From positions 1 to 6,181 of the forward strand of contig JAISES010000397.1 in the NCBI GenBank assembly GCA_031263965.1: a stretch of DNA of 6,181 nucleotides, given 5' to 3'. This DNA is from Prevotella sp. Lineage in GTDB: Bacteria > Bacteroidota > Bacteroidia > Bacteroidales > Dysgonomonadaceae. Below, in pieces: positions 1 to 6,124 of this stretch. The position numbers were made by a program, and so were the translations under genes. Below the pieces are notes generated by a model. The model saw nothing but the letters and a program-made list of their open reading frames with translations. It ran no database searches and had not been told where the DNA came from. The stretch's first letter is position 1. Each line of letters opens with the position of its first letter.

Positions 1-486
1 CCCGTCTTCGGCTGTAACTGTAATATTCACAACATTGTCGCCAACATCAAGCGTTTTGTTCGTTACATTGCCGTTTACTGTTGCCGCTTCATGATTTGCC
101 GTTCCATTCACGTCGATGCTTGTTATACTATTGGCTACGTTTACTGTGTAGACTGTTGTATTCGCATCAAATGACAGTGTTCCGGCGCTTAGCTCAAGAC
201 TGCTTAATGTAGCGTCATTGCTTACGCGATGTACGGTTACTGTATAAGTTTTGGTAGTTGTTTCGTCTTCGGCAGTAACTGTGATATTCACCTCATTATC
301 GCCGACCTCAAGCGTTTTACCGCTTACATTGCCGCTTACGCTTGCCGCTTCGTGGTTTGCTGTTCCGCTTACATCAATGCTCGCTACTTCATTGGGTACG
401 GTTACGGTATAAGCGACAGTCTCGGAATCAAATTCAGGAGACAGTGTTCCGTCGCTTACCATCAGCTCTTTTAAGGTGGCGTCGGA
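1..486 (-). repeat. Two cadherin-like beta-sandwich repeats, recognisable at DNA level
   Basis: The two copies in the LRR gene lie at about 226-486 and 1-219, with the second cut by the window edge. Aligned positions are 261 bp (87 codons) apart: CGTCTTCGGC occurs at 3-12 and again at 264-273. Shared protein motifs are SNDATL or SDATL, GTLS, YTV, ID.(S/N)GTANHEAA, (S/N)GNV, KTL(E/D)VGDN and VNITVTAED. The second copy is two residues shorter after GTLS. The DNA similarity suggests tandem expansion. Confidence 0.85.
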
Positions 487-1431
487 AGAAACCGGACAGG
501 TAATAAAATAATACGTATAACCTTTTACATTATCTATTCCATCGGGAACACGCCTGCCAAAACCTACTTTAACAGTATCTTTAGCGATATTGTCGGAAAA
601 TTTGAATAAAATGGAATCGCGACTGTAACCGATATCAGACTGATTGAATGATTCAACAGACAAAATTTCACAGCTGGCAGGAAAAGACGGGATGATAACA
701 GTCGAATCCTTTTCAATTTCCAGCGTTACAGATGCAACGAACCAGGCTGTGTCAAAAATCTGTTCGTCAAAACTCAGATATACGGAATTGTCCGTAAAAC
801 CGGATTTTATCTGATGATCTAAACTGTTTGCCACAGTAAGTTCTTTTTCATTGTCGTACAGTACATAAACCGAGTCATATTCGCTATGTGTCCAAATATT
901 GTAATTGATTATCTTTTCAGAAGTAAGCAAATCAAAGTCAGTGTATAATTTTCTCACTCCGTAAAACGGCTTTTGCAGGCCTATGCCAATAATGGTAAAC
1001 AGGCATTGCTGGCTGTCTTTTAGAAGCTCAAAATCTTGAATATAGTTGCTTGTCGCATCGACCAGTAACTGTGGAGAGATTGAGAAAACCAATACATCCA
1101 CCGATTCTAAAAAATTATTGCTCAGGTTCACCCAGTTCAAATACCTCAAAATAATGAGCGGAGACACATTGCGTAGTCTGTTAAATGACAGGTCAAGTTT
1201 TTGAATATTCGGGAAATACACAATATCCCGTATATCCGTCAAACCAAATCCGGACAAATTGAGTACAGTAACCGTATCTGCCGTTTCTTTAGTAACAGGC
1301 GCTGTTTCGGCGAGCCCCAGATTATATCTTACGGCATTTTCAAAATCGCCTGAATATAAGTTCAATTTTTGCGCTACTCCCTCGCAGGTTAATAGCAGTA
1401 GAAAGAACATAAAAATATATTTTGTTTTCAT
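1..1431 (-). CDS. Secreted leucine-rich-repeat protein with cadherin-like beta-sandwich repeats (C-terminus beyond window)
   Basis: The reading frame is open from the ATG at 1429-1431 to the window edge: 477 codons, no stop, so the gene is 3'-partial. Residues 1-20 form a signal peptide (MKTKYIFMFFLLLL…GVA, then QK), and Ala-Gln cleavage fits signal peptidase I. Residues 55-140 hold about four 22-residue leucine-rich repeats of the internalin/SDS22 spacing (VLNLSGFGLTDI, KLDLSFNRLRNV, WVNLSNNFLESV, then a degenerate one). Residues 141-313 are beta-rich and not recognised. From residue 316 there are two cadherin-like beta-sandwich repeats (SDATLKELMVSDGTLSPEF… and SNDATLSSLELSAGTLSFD…), each with YTV.V and NITVTAED motifs; the second is cut by the edge. 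Proteins of this build are usually extracellular and bind proteins or glycans; that role is inference. The start lies one base past the stop of the upstream gene, in another frame, so the two are probably translationally coupled. More repeats and possibly a type IX secretion C-terminal domain may follow outside the window. Confidence 0.88.
   Translation of the reverse strand, partial: MKTKYIFMFFLLLLTCEGVAQKLNLYSGDFENAVRYNLGLAETAPVTKETADTVTVLNLSGFGLTDIRDIVYFPNIQKLDLSFNRLRNVSPLIILRYLNWVNLSNNFLESVDVLVFSISPQLLVDATSNYIQDFELLKDSQQCLFTIIGIGLQKPFYGVRKLYTDFDLLTSEKIINYNIWTHSEYDSVYVLYDNEKELTVANSLDHQIKSGFTDNSVYLSFDEQIFDTAWFVASVTLEIEKDSTVIIPSFPASCEILSVESFNQSDIGYSRDSILFKFSDNIAKDTVKVGFGRRVPDGIDNVKGYTYYFITCPVSSDATLKELMVSDGTLSPEFDSETVAYTVTVPNEVASIDVSGTANHEAASVSGNVSGKTLEVGDNEVNITVTAEDETTTKTYTVTVHRVSNDATLSSLELSAGTLSFDANTTVYTVNVANSITSIDVNGTANHEAATVNGNVTNKTLDVGDNVVNITVTAEDG
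1012..1269 (-). repeat. Leucine-rich repeats, 22-residue period
   Basis: Residues 55-140 of the partial protein align in units of 22-23 residues, each with L/V-x-L-S and N-x-L positions (NLSGFGL, DLSFNRL, NLSNNFL, then a decayed unit DATSNYI). The 22-residue spacing is that of internalin and SDS22-type solenoids, which serve as protein-binding surfaces. About four units is short for such a solenoid. Confidence 0.75.
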
Positions 1432-1432
1432 C

Positions 1433-3967
1433 TTATGGTAATGTTAATATTAATTTATCAGCCATATATTCAACATCTCCGTTTTGTGAATGAAAGGAAA
1501 TGTCTATCCGTCCTGATGAACGGTGAGGATCAGTACATTTTGACGTTAACGGCACCCATGAGATTCTCCCGTTTGACCATGATATCTTTACCTGTCCGGA
1601 GGTCATATATCCGCCTGAAGTCTGTCCGATTCCGTAGGTTAACGCTTCGCGTTTTTGTTCTCCACTTTTGTATAGTTCTCTGTGTCCGGATGCTGCACGT
1701 CCCTTATTATAGTACAATTCTACTCTATCTACTTGAGAAGCTATATCGTTCGAAGAAAATCTATCCTTTAAAAAGCCCAGGGGCCAACCCTTGTCATGTT
1801 TTACAATAATATCAATTTCCCCTTCTCCCGTATCGTATTCTATCAATGCGTTATCATACAGGAAACTTTCCATGTTTTTTATTGCTGCCGCCGCTTTTTC
1901 TCCAACATCAAAATAGACTTTGAGTATATTTCCCAGCGGACCTCCGGTTTCATCCAAAATTTTGCTACATATAGAGAAGAAGATGACGGGGTCGTATTCC
2001 TGTGTACGCAAAGCGTCCAGCTCTCCTATCAATTTGATTAAAGTCTGTACATCTTGCTCCACCGCCAAAAAATACTTCATGTCCAACTGTTCCTGAATAC
2101 TTCGGGAAATATCTCCCATAACGGTTCTCATCAGTTTATTTTTCTTGGCAGGATCTTTTTCCGCTCCGGATACAATGGTTAATGCATCTATAAATGATTT
2201 CGTACCGAACTTCGAATTAACCATCTGCATATATTCTTCCGCCGTTTTATATACATCCTGATTTTCGATTTCTACAAGAGCAGGGTTGCTGTAGCTGCCG
2301 GAAGCCAGCTGTTTTTTACTGAGCAGCGTACTGCCCTGCTTTTGCTGCGAAAGTATCGTAAACCGGTATGTTCCTGTGGGCTTCCGTATTCCGTCGGGAA
2401 TTACGAAGTTCAATCCTGCCTCCGCGCCGGACGCCAGACTTGCCATTTCTACTTTGGCTATTTCCGTATCAAGCGTTGAGTATGCATACTCGTTTCCTGC
2501 CGTCGTGTTCATCGTCAAATATAGCCACCCGCTCCATTGCGTTTCGGATATGTTTTTTACCCTTATGTCAAAGCTAAGCGGCTGATTGACTTTTATAGCG
2601 CCGTTGTCTATCATGAAATGGTGAAAGTCTTCGTCTATAGCCGAAGCAAGCTCCAGTTCCGGTTTTTGGGCGATAACAGCAGTTCCTCCTCCATAGTTAT
2701 AATCTATTTCTGCTGTAAGGTCAAATGTTAAATCAGGTGTTTTCTCCGTAATATGGTAATTCATTCCATCGGTAAACAGGTATCCGTATTTCGGTTTGAA
2801 CTTGTAGCCCTCTTTTTCGGCTGTAAGCTTTCCCTGCGTGCCGTAGGGGATGCCCTGAATTAAGTATTTTCCATCGGGAGAGATATAGACCTGATTGTTG
2901 TGCGAAAATGTCAGTTTAACGTTTTCGACCGGTACGGACATTTCATCCCTGACAGTTCCCATCAGGCTTCCGTCCAGATGTACGTTTTCGTTTGCATCGT
3001 TCACTTCGACAGTAGCGATGTTGGACGGATAAGCCTTGTTTTCGTTGATGCTGTACGCTTCTACCCTGTAACTGTAGCTTCCTTCTTTCGGATTGTCTAT
3101 TTTCAGGATTTCTGTCGGATGAGCGGTTGTTTTTTCTACGGCAATAGATACGTTATTTCTGGAAAGTATGTAATAGTCAATGTCTGACAATGAATTCCAT
3201 TTCAACTGAATCAGATTGTTTTCAGTTTTGCTTGCCTCTAAGTTAATGGAAGCTCCGTCCGGAGCAGATCCGCGAACGATGTTTACTACATCTGTTTGAA
3301 GCGTAGATTGATTGTTATACGAATTTTGGAAAGCGATGTTCAGCTTGTATTTGCCTGCGGGAATACCAGTGAAATCAATCGTATCCTGCAAATGCACTTC
3401 GCTTTTCGACGGAGAAAATTCAATGTTTTTTTTGACATTTTCGTAGCCGCCAAGCCAGCAGACATATTGAGTAAGCTGTGCATCGCTCGCCTGCGCATCG
3501 CTTGCCACAGGCAGTTGCAGACCCTTGCTGAAGTAGGTGGAATATACAGCGCCGCCGGCAACTTGGAGCATGAGCTTGTGCAAGCCGTTGTCGATTTCCG
3601 AAGTGCCGACAGTCTGACTGAAATCAGGCTCGCGGGTGTTTTGCACTGCCGGAGCGAGCGCTTTGCGATTACCGATTTCCTGATTGAACCAGTAAGCCAG
3701 CGTTACAGACGTTTTAAAAAAATAATTCTCGGTGACGGGACTGTATGAACCGTCCGAATTTTGCAAGCGCATATATACTTTGTGCAATCCGGAAGCCAGA
3801 TTACCCGTTTCCAAACTTAAATTCACTTGCTGTTCATTTCCGCCCAGGGAAACTGTTTGTCGGCTGGCATAGCCATCGTTAAACCAGTATTCCAGACGTG
3901 CGAGCTGTTGCGCGAAAACACTGTTCGCACAACATATCAATAAAATAAAATAAATAATTCTTTTCAT
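1433..3967 (-). CDS. Large modular secreted protein: WF/GLHK repeats, FnIII-like, prealbumin-like and Ig-like domains, unassigned helical and C-terminal regions
   Basis: The frame is open from 4006, but the ATG at 3965-3967 is preferred (844 aa) because it puts a clean signal peptide at the N-terminus (MKRIIYFILLICCANSVFA, then QQ). The longer start adds 13 polar residues ahead of it. Numbering is from the preferred start. Residues 22-231 contain three diverged repeats with a WF (or WL) near the start and GLHK or GKYK near the middle. Residues 234-323 look like fibronectin type III (LIQLKWNSLSDIDYYILSR, YSYRVEAYS). Residues 332-418 look like a carboxypeptidase-regulatory or prealbumin-like fold (GTVRDEMSVPVENVKLTF, SPDGKYLIQGIPYG, GYKF). 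Residues 449-569 resemble an Ig/CARDB-like beta domain. Residues 572-707 are mostly helical, and 714-844 form a beta-rich C-terminal region I cannot assign. No catalytic motif is evident. It lies 44 bp after the beta-helix pair and 1 bp before the LRR gene, so it is probably in the same operon. A role as surface scaffold or binding protein is inference. Confidence 0.88.
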   Translation of the reverse strand: MKRIIYFILLICCANSVFAQQLARLEYWFNDGYASRQTVSLGGNEQQVNLSLETGNLASGLHKVYMRLQNSDGSYSPVTENYFFKTSVTLAYWFNQEIGNRKALAPAVQNTREPDFSQTVGTSEIDNGLHKLMLQVAGGAVYSTYFSKGLQLPVASDAQASDAQLTQYVCWLGGYENVKKNIEFSPSKSEVHLQDTIDFTGIPAGKYKLNIAFQNSYNNQSTLQTDVVNIVRGSAPDGASINLEASKTENNLIQLKWNSLSDIDYYILSRNNVSIAVEKTTAHPTEILKIDNPKEGSYSYRVEAYSINENKAYPSNIATVEVNDANENVHLDGSLMGTVRDEMSVPVENVKLTFSHNNQVYISPDGKYLIQGIPYGTQGKLTAEKEGYKFKPKYGYLFTDGMNYHITEKTPDLTFDLTAEIDYNYGGGTAVIAQKPELELASAIDEDFHHFMIDNGAIKVNQPLSFDIRVKNISETQWSGWLYLTMNTTAGNEYAYSTLDTEIAKVEMASLASGAEAGLNFVIPDGIRKPTGTYRFTILSQQKQGSTLLSKKQLASGSYSNPALVEIENQDVYKTAEEYMQMVNSKFGTKSFIDALTIVSGAEKDPAKKNKLMRTVMGDISRSIQEQLDMKYFLAVEQDVQTLIKLIGELDALRTQEYDPVIFFSICSKILDETGGPLGNILKVYFDVGEKAAAAIKNMESFLYDNALIEYDTGEGEIDIIVKHDKGWPLGFLKDRFSSNDIASQVDRVELYYNKGRAASGHRELYKSGEQKREALTYGIGQTSGGYMTSGQVKISWSNGRISWVPLTSKCTDPHRSSGRIDISFHSQNGDVEYMADKLILTLP
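3275..3904 (-). repeat. Three diverged WF/GLHK repeats at the N-terminus of the 844-aa protein
   Basis: Unit 1 (residues 22-85) has LEYWFNDG, then ASGLHKVYMRLQNSDGSYSP and YFFK. Unit 2 (88-153) has LAYWFNQE, then DNGLHKLMLQVAGGAVYS and YFSK. Unit 3 (165-231) has YVCWLGGY, then PAGKYKLNIAFQNS. The shared layout of an aromatic start, a central Gly-x-(H/Y)-Lys strand and an ending aromatic or beta strand suggests three small beta domains of about 65 residues. Confidence 0.65.
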
Positions 3968-4011
3968 ATTACGATGAATAGGGTTAATATTGTAATAAAA
4001 TATCATAACGT

Positions 4012-4059
4012 TTATTTTGCTTTTACATATACCTGTATGTTGAGTTTGCCGTTTTCATC
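4012..4059 (-). repeat. 48-bp perfect repeat, copy in paralogue 2 (3' end)
   Basis: These 48 bases, which include the TAA stop, are identical to 5047-5094. They encode the last 15 residues of the tail (DENGKLNIQVYVKAK) and the stop, and even silent positions agree. Confidence 0.95.
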
Positions 4060-5016
4060 CGTTTGTTCGGGAATAATTTTCGATACAATCCTTGGAACAG
4101 GAGGTAAAGCCGAATCGCTAAAACCTGTCCCGCCATAAATGCCTATGTCTGTGCCGTCAGTTGCGGCGTTTTTACCTTGACTGCCTTTAAGGGAATAGTT
4201 GCAGACAGGGGTAACGCCGGTAATGGGACCTTCAAAAACATCTCCCCAATCACCGACTATTTTTATTGAGCCGTAGCTCTCATCTTCATCTCTCCAGTCT
4301 CCCCATCCTTTCCAGTCTCCAGTGATCATATTGTTCCGAATAACGCTATTTTCTAAAAAAGAAGTCCCATTGCTGCCCATCAAAATATTATTGAATACTT
4401 GAGAATTCTGTATAGCATAAAGAACATCATCATCATTACCATTATAGCTATGCCTAATTACATTATGATCTATTGCCCCGCCATTCACGAAGGAAATAGT
4501 ATGTACTACATTATTTGTAAATCTAATAGCGCTCTCGCCACCATATGAAATATTCCTAATATAATTCTGATTAATCACAATATCCTGGCAATTACTGTTT
4601 CGTACCTGAACGCTGTTTACATTGCAATAACGCAATAAAAAGTTATTTATTGCAACTTCGTCTGTTCCAATATATACATTTCCACTTAAATACACTCCCA
4701 TCAAGGCGCTATTGTTAGCTCCGCTTTCGAAAAAGAGATTACCGCCTACCATTGTAGAACCGTCGGCGTTGTCATTATCCGGCTTGTGTCCGATACCGAT
4801 AATGGTCAGTTTTTTGGTAATCTTCGTCTCGTCCTTTACCTGAAATCCGCCGCCGGATAAATAGACAGTACTGCCTGCCACCGCTTGAATAATAGCACTG
4901 TCGAGGCTGGTGTACAATGTTGTTGCGCCACTGGGGGCAACTACCGAAATCTGTTGTGCATTTGCCATTGTCCCGACTGCTATGGCAAAAAGAATATATA
5001 GAATTATTTTTTTCAT
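4012..5016 (-). CDS. Secreted right-handed parallel beta-helix protein, paralogue 2 (334 aa)
   Basis: A signal peptide spans residues 1-20 (MKKIILYILFAIAVGTMANA, then QQ). Residues 23-75 resemble the N-terminal cap of pectate-lyase-fold proteins (a TTLYTSLDSAI…AGSTVYLSGG segment, then KLTIIGIG). About residues 90-235 carry short Asn/Ile-rich rungs typical of a right-handed beta-helix (AINNFLLRYCNV, IVINQNYI, FTNNVVHTI, IDHNVI, VFNNIL, IRNNMI). Residues 271-296 match a common beta-helix end pattern (YSLKGSQGK…ATDGTDIGIYGG). The last 27 residues form a tail ending GKLNIQVYVKAK. Beta-helix proteins include polysaccharide lyases and adhesins; no lyase Lys/Arg/Asp active-site pattern is identifiable, so an enzyme call is not supported. 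It is a tandem duplicate of the gene at 5047-6042, which starts 30 bp upstream. Compared with that copy it lacks a 4-residue LSGN repeat near residue 53 and carries an Asp/Trp-rich insertion at about 234-248. Confidence 0.92.
   Translation of the reverse strand: MKKIILYILFAIAVGTMANAQQISVVAPSGATTLYTSLDSAIIQAVAGSTVYLSGGGFQVKDETKITKKLTIIGIGHKPDNDNADGSTMVGGNLFFESGANNSALMGVYLSGNVYIGTDEVAINNFLLRYCNVNSVQVRNSNCQDIVINQNYIRNISYGGESAIRFTNNVVHTISFVNGGAIDHNVIRHSYNGNDDDVLYAIQNSQVFNNILMGSNGTSFLENSVIRNNMITGDWKGWGDWRDEDESYGSIKIVGDWGDVFEGPITGVTPVCNYSLKGSQGKNAATDGTDIGIYGGTGFSDSALPPVPRIVSKIIPEQTDENGKLNIQVYVKAK
4293..4320 (-). repeat. 18-bp-period microrepeat in paralogue 2 (GDW-rich insertion)
   Basis: TCCAGTCTCC occurs at 4293-4302 and 4311-4320, six codons apart. 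It encodes the repeated GDW in GDWKGWGDWRDEDES. Paralogue 1 has only ADWGDE at this place, so the insertion probably arose by local duplication. Confidence 0.6.
4802..4845 (-). repeat. 44-bp perfect repeat, copy in paralogue 2 (5' third)
   Basis: Identical to 5816-5859. It encodes the end of the N-terminal cap (FQVKDETKITKKLTI), and the flanking sequence is also close to identical. Confidence 0.93.
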
Positions 5017-5046
5017 CTTATTATTTTTTACTGAATAATTACTGTA

Positions 5047-5094
5047 TTATTTTGCTTTTACATATACCTGTATGTTGAGTTTGCCGTTTTCATC
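5047..5094 (-). repeat. 48-bp perfect repeat, copy in paralogue 1 (3' end)
   Basis: Identical to 4012-4059. The match stops abruptly at the stop codon on one side and at a C/G difference on the other. Confidence 0.95.
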
Positions 5095-6042
5095 GGTCTG
5101 TTCTGCGATTTTCTTGTTTATGATGCGTGGAATGGGAGGTAAAGCCGCATCGCTAAAGTTTGTGCCGCCATAGATGCCCACATCCGTGCCGTCGGTTGCA
5201 TCGCCTTTGCCCTGACTGCCTTTCAGTTGATAGTTGCAGGCAGGGCTAACGCCCGTAATGGGACCTTCAAAAACATCTTCCCAATCCCCGACTATCTTTA
5301 TTGTGCCGTTGGTCTCATCTCCCCAATCTGCATTAAGCATGTTGTTACGAATGATGCATTCGGATCCGGAATGAATATTAGATGCGTCTATCAAAATATT
5401 GTTGGATATTTGAGTGTTTGACACATTCAGCAAAGCATAGTTATGATAGCTGGAGTATTGATTATATCTAACTATATTATGGTCTATTACGCCACCATTT
5501 ACAGAATTAATAGAATGTAATACATTATTTGTAAGAGTAATGGCGCTATTTCCCCCTCCAGAGCGCTCTCTAATATAGTTCTGGTTGATCACAATACCCT
5601 GGCAATTGCTGTTTTGTATCTGAACGCTGTTCACATTACAGTAACGCAGCAAAAAATTATTTACCGCCACTTCGCCTGTTCCGATATGTACATTTCCGCT
5701 TAAATGCACTCCCATCAGGGCGCTGTTGCCGGATCCGCCTTCAAAGAAGAGATTACCGCTTATTATTGTGAAACCGTCGGCATTGTCATTGTCCGGCTTG
5801 TGTCCGATACCGATGATGGTCAGTTTTTTGGTAATCTTCGTCTCGTCCTTTACCTGAAACCCGCCGCCGGACAGATTGCCGGATAAATAGAGGGTACTGC
5901 CTGCCGCCGCCTGAGTAATCGCGGTGTCGAGGCTGGCGTACAGTGTGGTGGCGCCTCCGGGCGCTACAACCGAAATCTGTTGTGCATTTGCTGCAACGAT
6001 GGCTGCAAAAAACGCCATCCATGTTAAAAATACTTTTTTCAT
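5047..6042 (-). CDS. Secreted right-handed parallel beta-helix protein, paralogue 1 (331 aa)
   Basis: This is the first gene of the likely operon. Residues 1-20 are a signal peptide (MKKVFLTWMAFFAAIVAANA, then QQ). The cap at 23-79, rungs at about 95-240 (VNNFLLRYCNV, IVINQNYI, LTNNVLHSI, VIDHNIV, ISNNIL, IIRNNML), the end motif at 271-293 (YQLKGSQGKGDATDGTDVGIYGG) and the tail ending GKLNIQVYVKAK all parallel the 334-aa neighbour. The two copies are nearly identical at the N-terminal cap and the C-terminal tail but differ strongly at about 157-248, where surface loops of the helix would lie. The complete length and stop codon argue for an intact gene. No catalytic residues or membrane anchor are visible. 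The ATG at 6040-6042 is preceded by A/T-rich sequence (AAAAGATT) with no clear Shine-Dalgarno, as is normal in Bacteroidota. The molecular role is unknown; surface binding or an extracellular structure is the most I would infer. Confidence 0.92.
   Translation of the reverse strand: MKKVFLTWMAFFAAIVAANAQQISVVAPGGATTLYASLDTAITQAAAGSTLYLSGNLSGGGFQVKDETKITKKLTIIGIGHKPDNDNADGFTIISGNLFFEGGSGNSALMGVHLSGNVHIGTGEVAVNNFLLRYCNVNSVQIQNSNCQGIVINQNYIRERSGGGNSAITLTNNVLHSINSVNGGVIDHNIVRYNQYSSYHNYALLNVSNTQISNNILIDASNIHSGSECIIRNNMLNADWGDETNGTIKIVGDWEDVFEGPITGVSPACNYQLKGSQGKGDATDGTDVGIYGGTNFSDAALPPIPRIINKKIAEQTDENGKLNIQVYVKAK
5816..5859 (-). repeat. 44-bp perfect repeat, copy in paralogue 1 (5' third)
   Basis: Identical to 4802-4845 in the neighbouring paralogue; part of the conserved N-terminal cap. 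Confidence 0.93.
5866..5883 (-). repeat. 12-bp in-frame microduplication in paralogue 1
   Basis: GCCGGA recurs 12 bp apart (5866-5871 and 5878-5883), producing LSGNLSGGG where paralogue 2 has only LSGGG. The four extra codons look like a replication-slippage event after the gene duplicated, or its loss from the other copy. Confidence 0.6.
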
Positions 6043-6105
6043 AATCTTTTAATAACTTATTTATTCTTATGTTTTAATTTATTCTTTAATTCTTAATTGT
6101 CCTTT

Positions 6106-6122
6106 TTGTCTGAATCAGACAA
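6106..6122. promoter_or_regulatory. 17-bp perfect palindrome in the operon leader
   Basis: The sequence TTGTCTGA-A-TCAGACAA has two 8-base arms around a single central base. It lies 64 bp ahead of the first start codon and just downstream of the candidate promoter. It could be a binding site for a dimeric regulator, or it could fold as a short hairpin (6-bp stem, 5-base loop) at the 5' end of the mRNA. Neither side has a T-run in the sense direction, so it does not look like a terminator. Confidence 0.5.
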
Positions 6123-6124
6123 TT

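Larger units (their letters stand above)
1..6042 (-). other. Putative operon of four secreted-protein genes
   Basis: Four consecutive minus-strand genes are separated by 30, 44 and 1 bp, and no hairpin-plus-T-run terminator is seen between them. The only spacer long enough to hold a promoter comfortably is the 139 bp at the right edge. All four products carry signal peptides, so the transcript appears devoted to exported proteins. The operon continues at least to the left edge, and its true 3' end is not visible. Confidence 0.65.
4012..6042 (-). repeat. Tandem gene duplication of the beta-helix protein
   Basis: The genes at 4012-5016 and 5047-6042 align end to end, with offsets of 1035 bp at the 3' ends and 1014 bp in the 5' third. 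The shift reflects small in-frame insertions and deletions. Similarity is highest at the N-terminal cap and C-terminal tail and lowest at about residues 155-250. Confidence 0.93.

Noticed and set aside
229..474. 81-codon plus-strand frame rich in Cys and Tyr
   Set aside because: It is the antisense of the first cadherin-like repeat, and the minus-strand reading gives a clear domain.
1..486. CRISPR-like or non-coding repeat array
   Set aside because: The repeat unit is 261 bp, in frame and encodes a known beta-sandwich module, so it is protein repeat coding sequence.
1372..1431. Lipoprotein signal (LLTC) in the LRR protein
   Set aside because: Thr at -1 is a poor lipobox and a good Ala-Gln signal peptidase I site follows at residue 20.
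1429..1440. Frameshift splitting one long gene into the 844-aa and LRR genes
   Set aside because: The downstream frame begins with its own full signal peptide immediately at the ATG, which fits a separate gene.
1435..1809. 124-codon open frame on the plus strand
   Set aside because: Antisense to the C-terminal domain of the 844-aa protein; its composition is not protein-like and no motif is seen.
3296..3748. 150-codon open frame on the plus strand
   Set aside because: It lies wholly inside the large minus-strand gene, has no recognisable domain or spacing to neighbours, and is best explained as the antisense of beta-repeat coding sequence.
3968..4006. Upstream start at 4006 for the large gene (13 extra residues, 857 aa)
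   Set aside because: The extra residues (MIFYYNINPIHRN) precede a complete, typical signal peptide that starts at 3967; the shorter start is more plausible, though the longer frame is open.
4012..6042. Pectate or other polysaccharide lyase call for the beta-helix pair
   Set aside because: The fold signature is present, but no calcium-binding Asp cluster or catalytic Arg/Lys pattern of a lyase family could be identified.
6106..6122. Rho-independent terminator of a gene to the right
   Set aside because: The stem is short and A/T-containing, and no T-run follows it on either strand (TTTGTGG on plus, AAAAAGG on minus).
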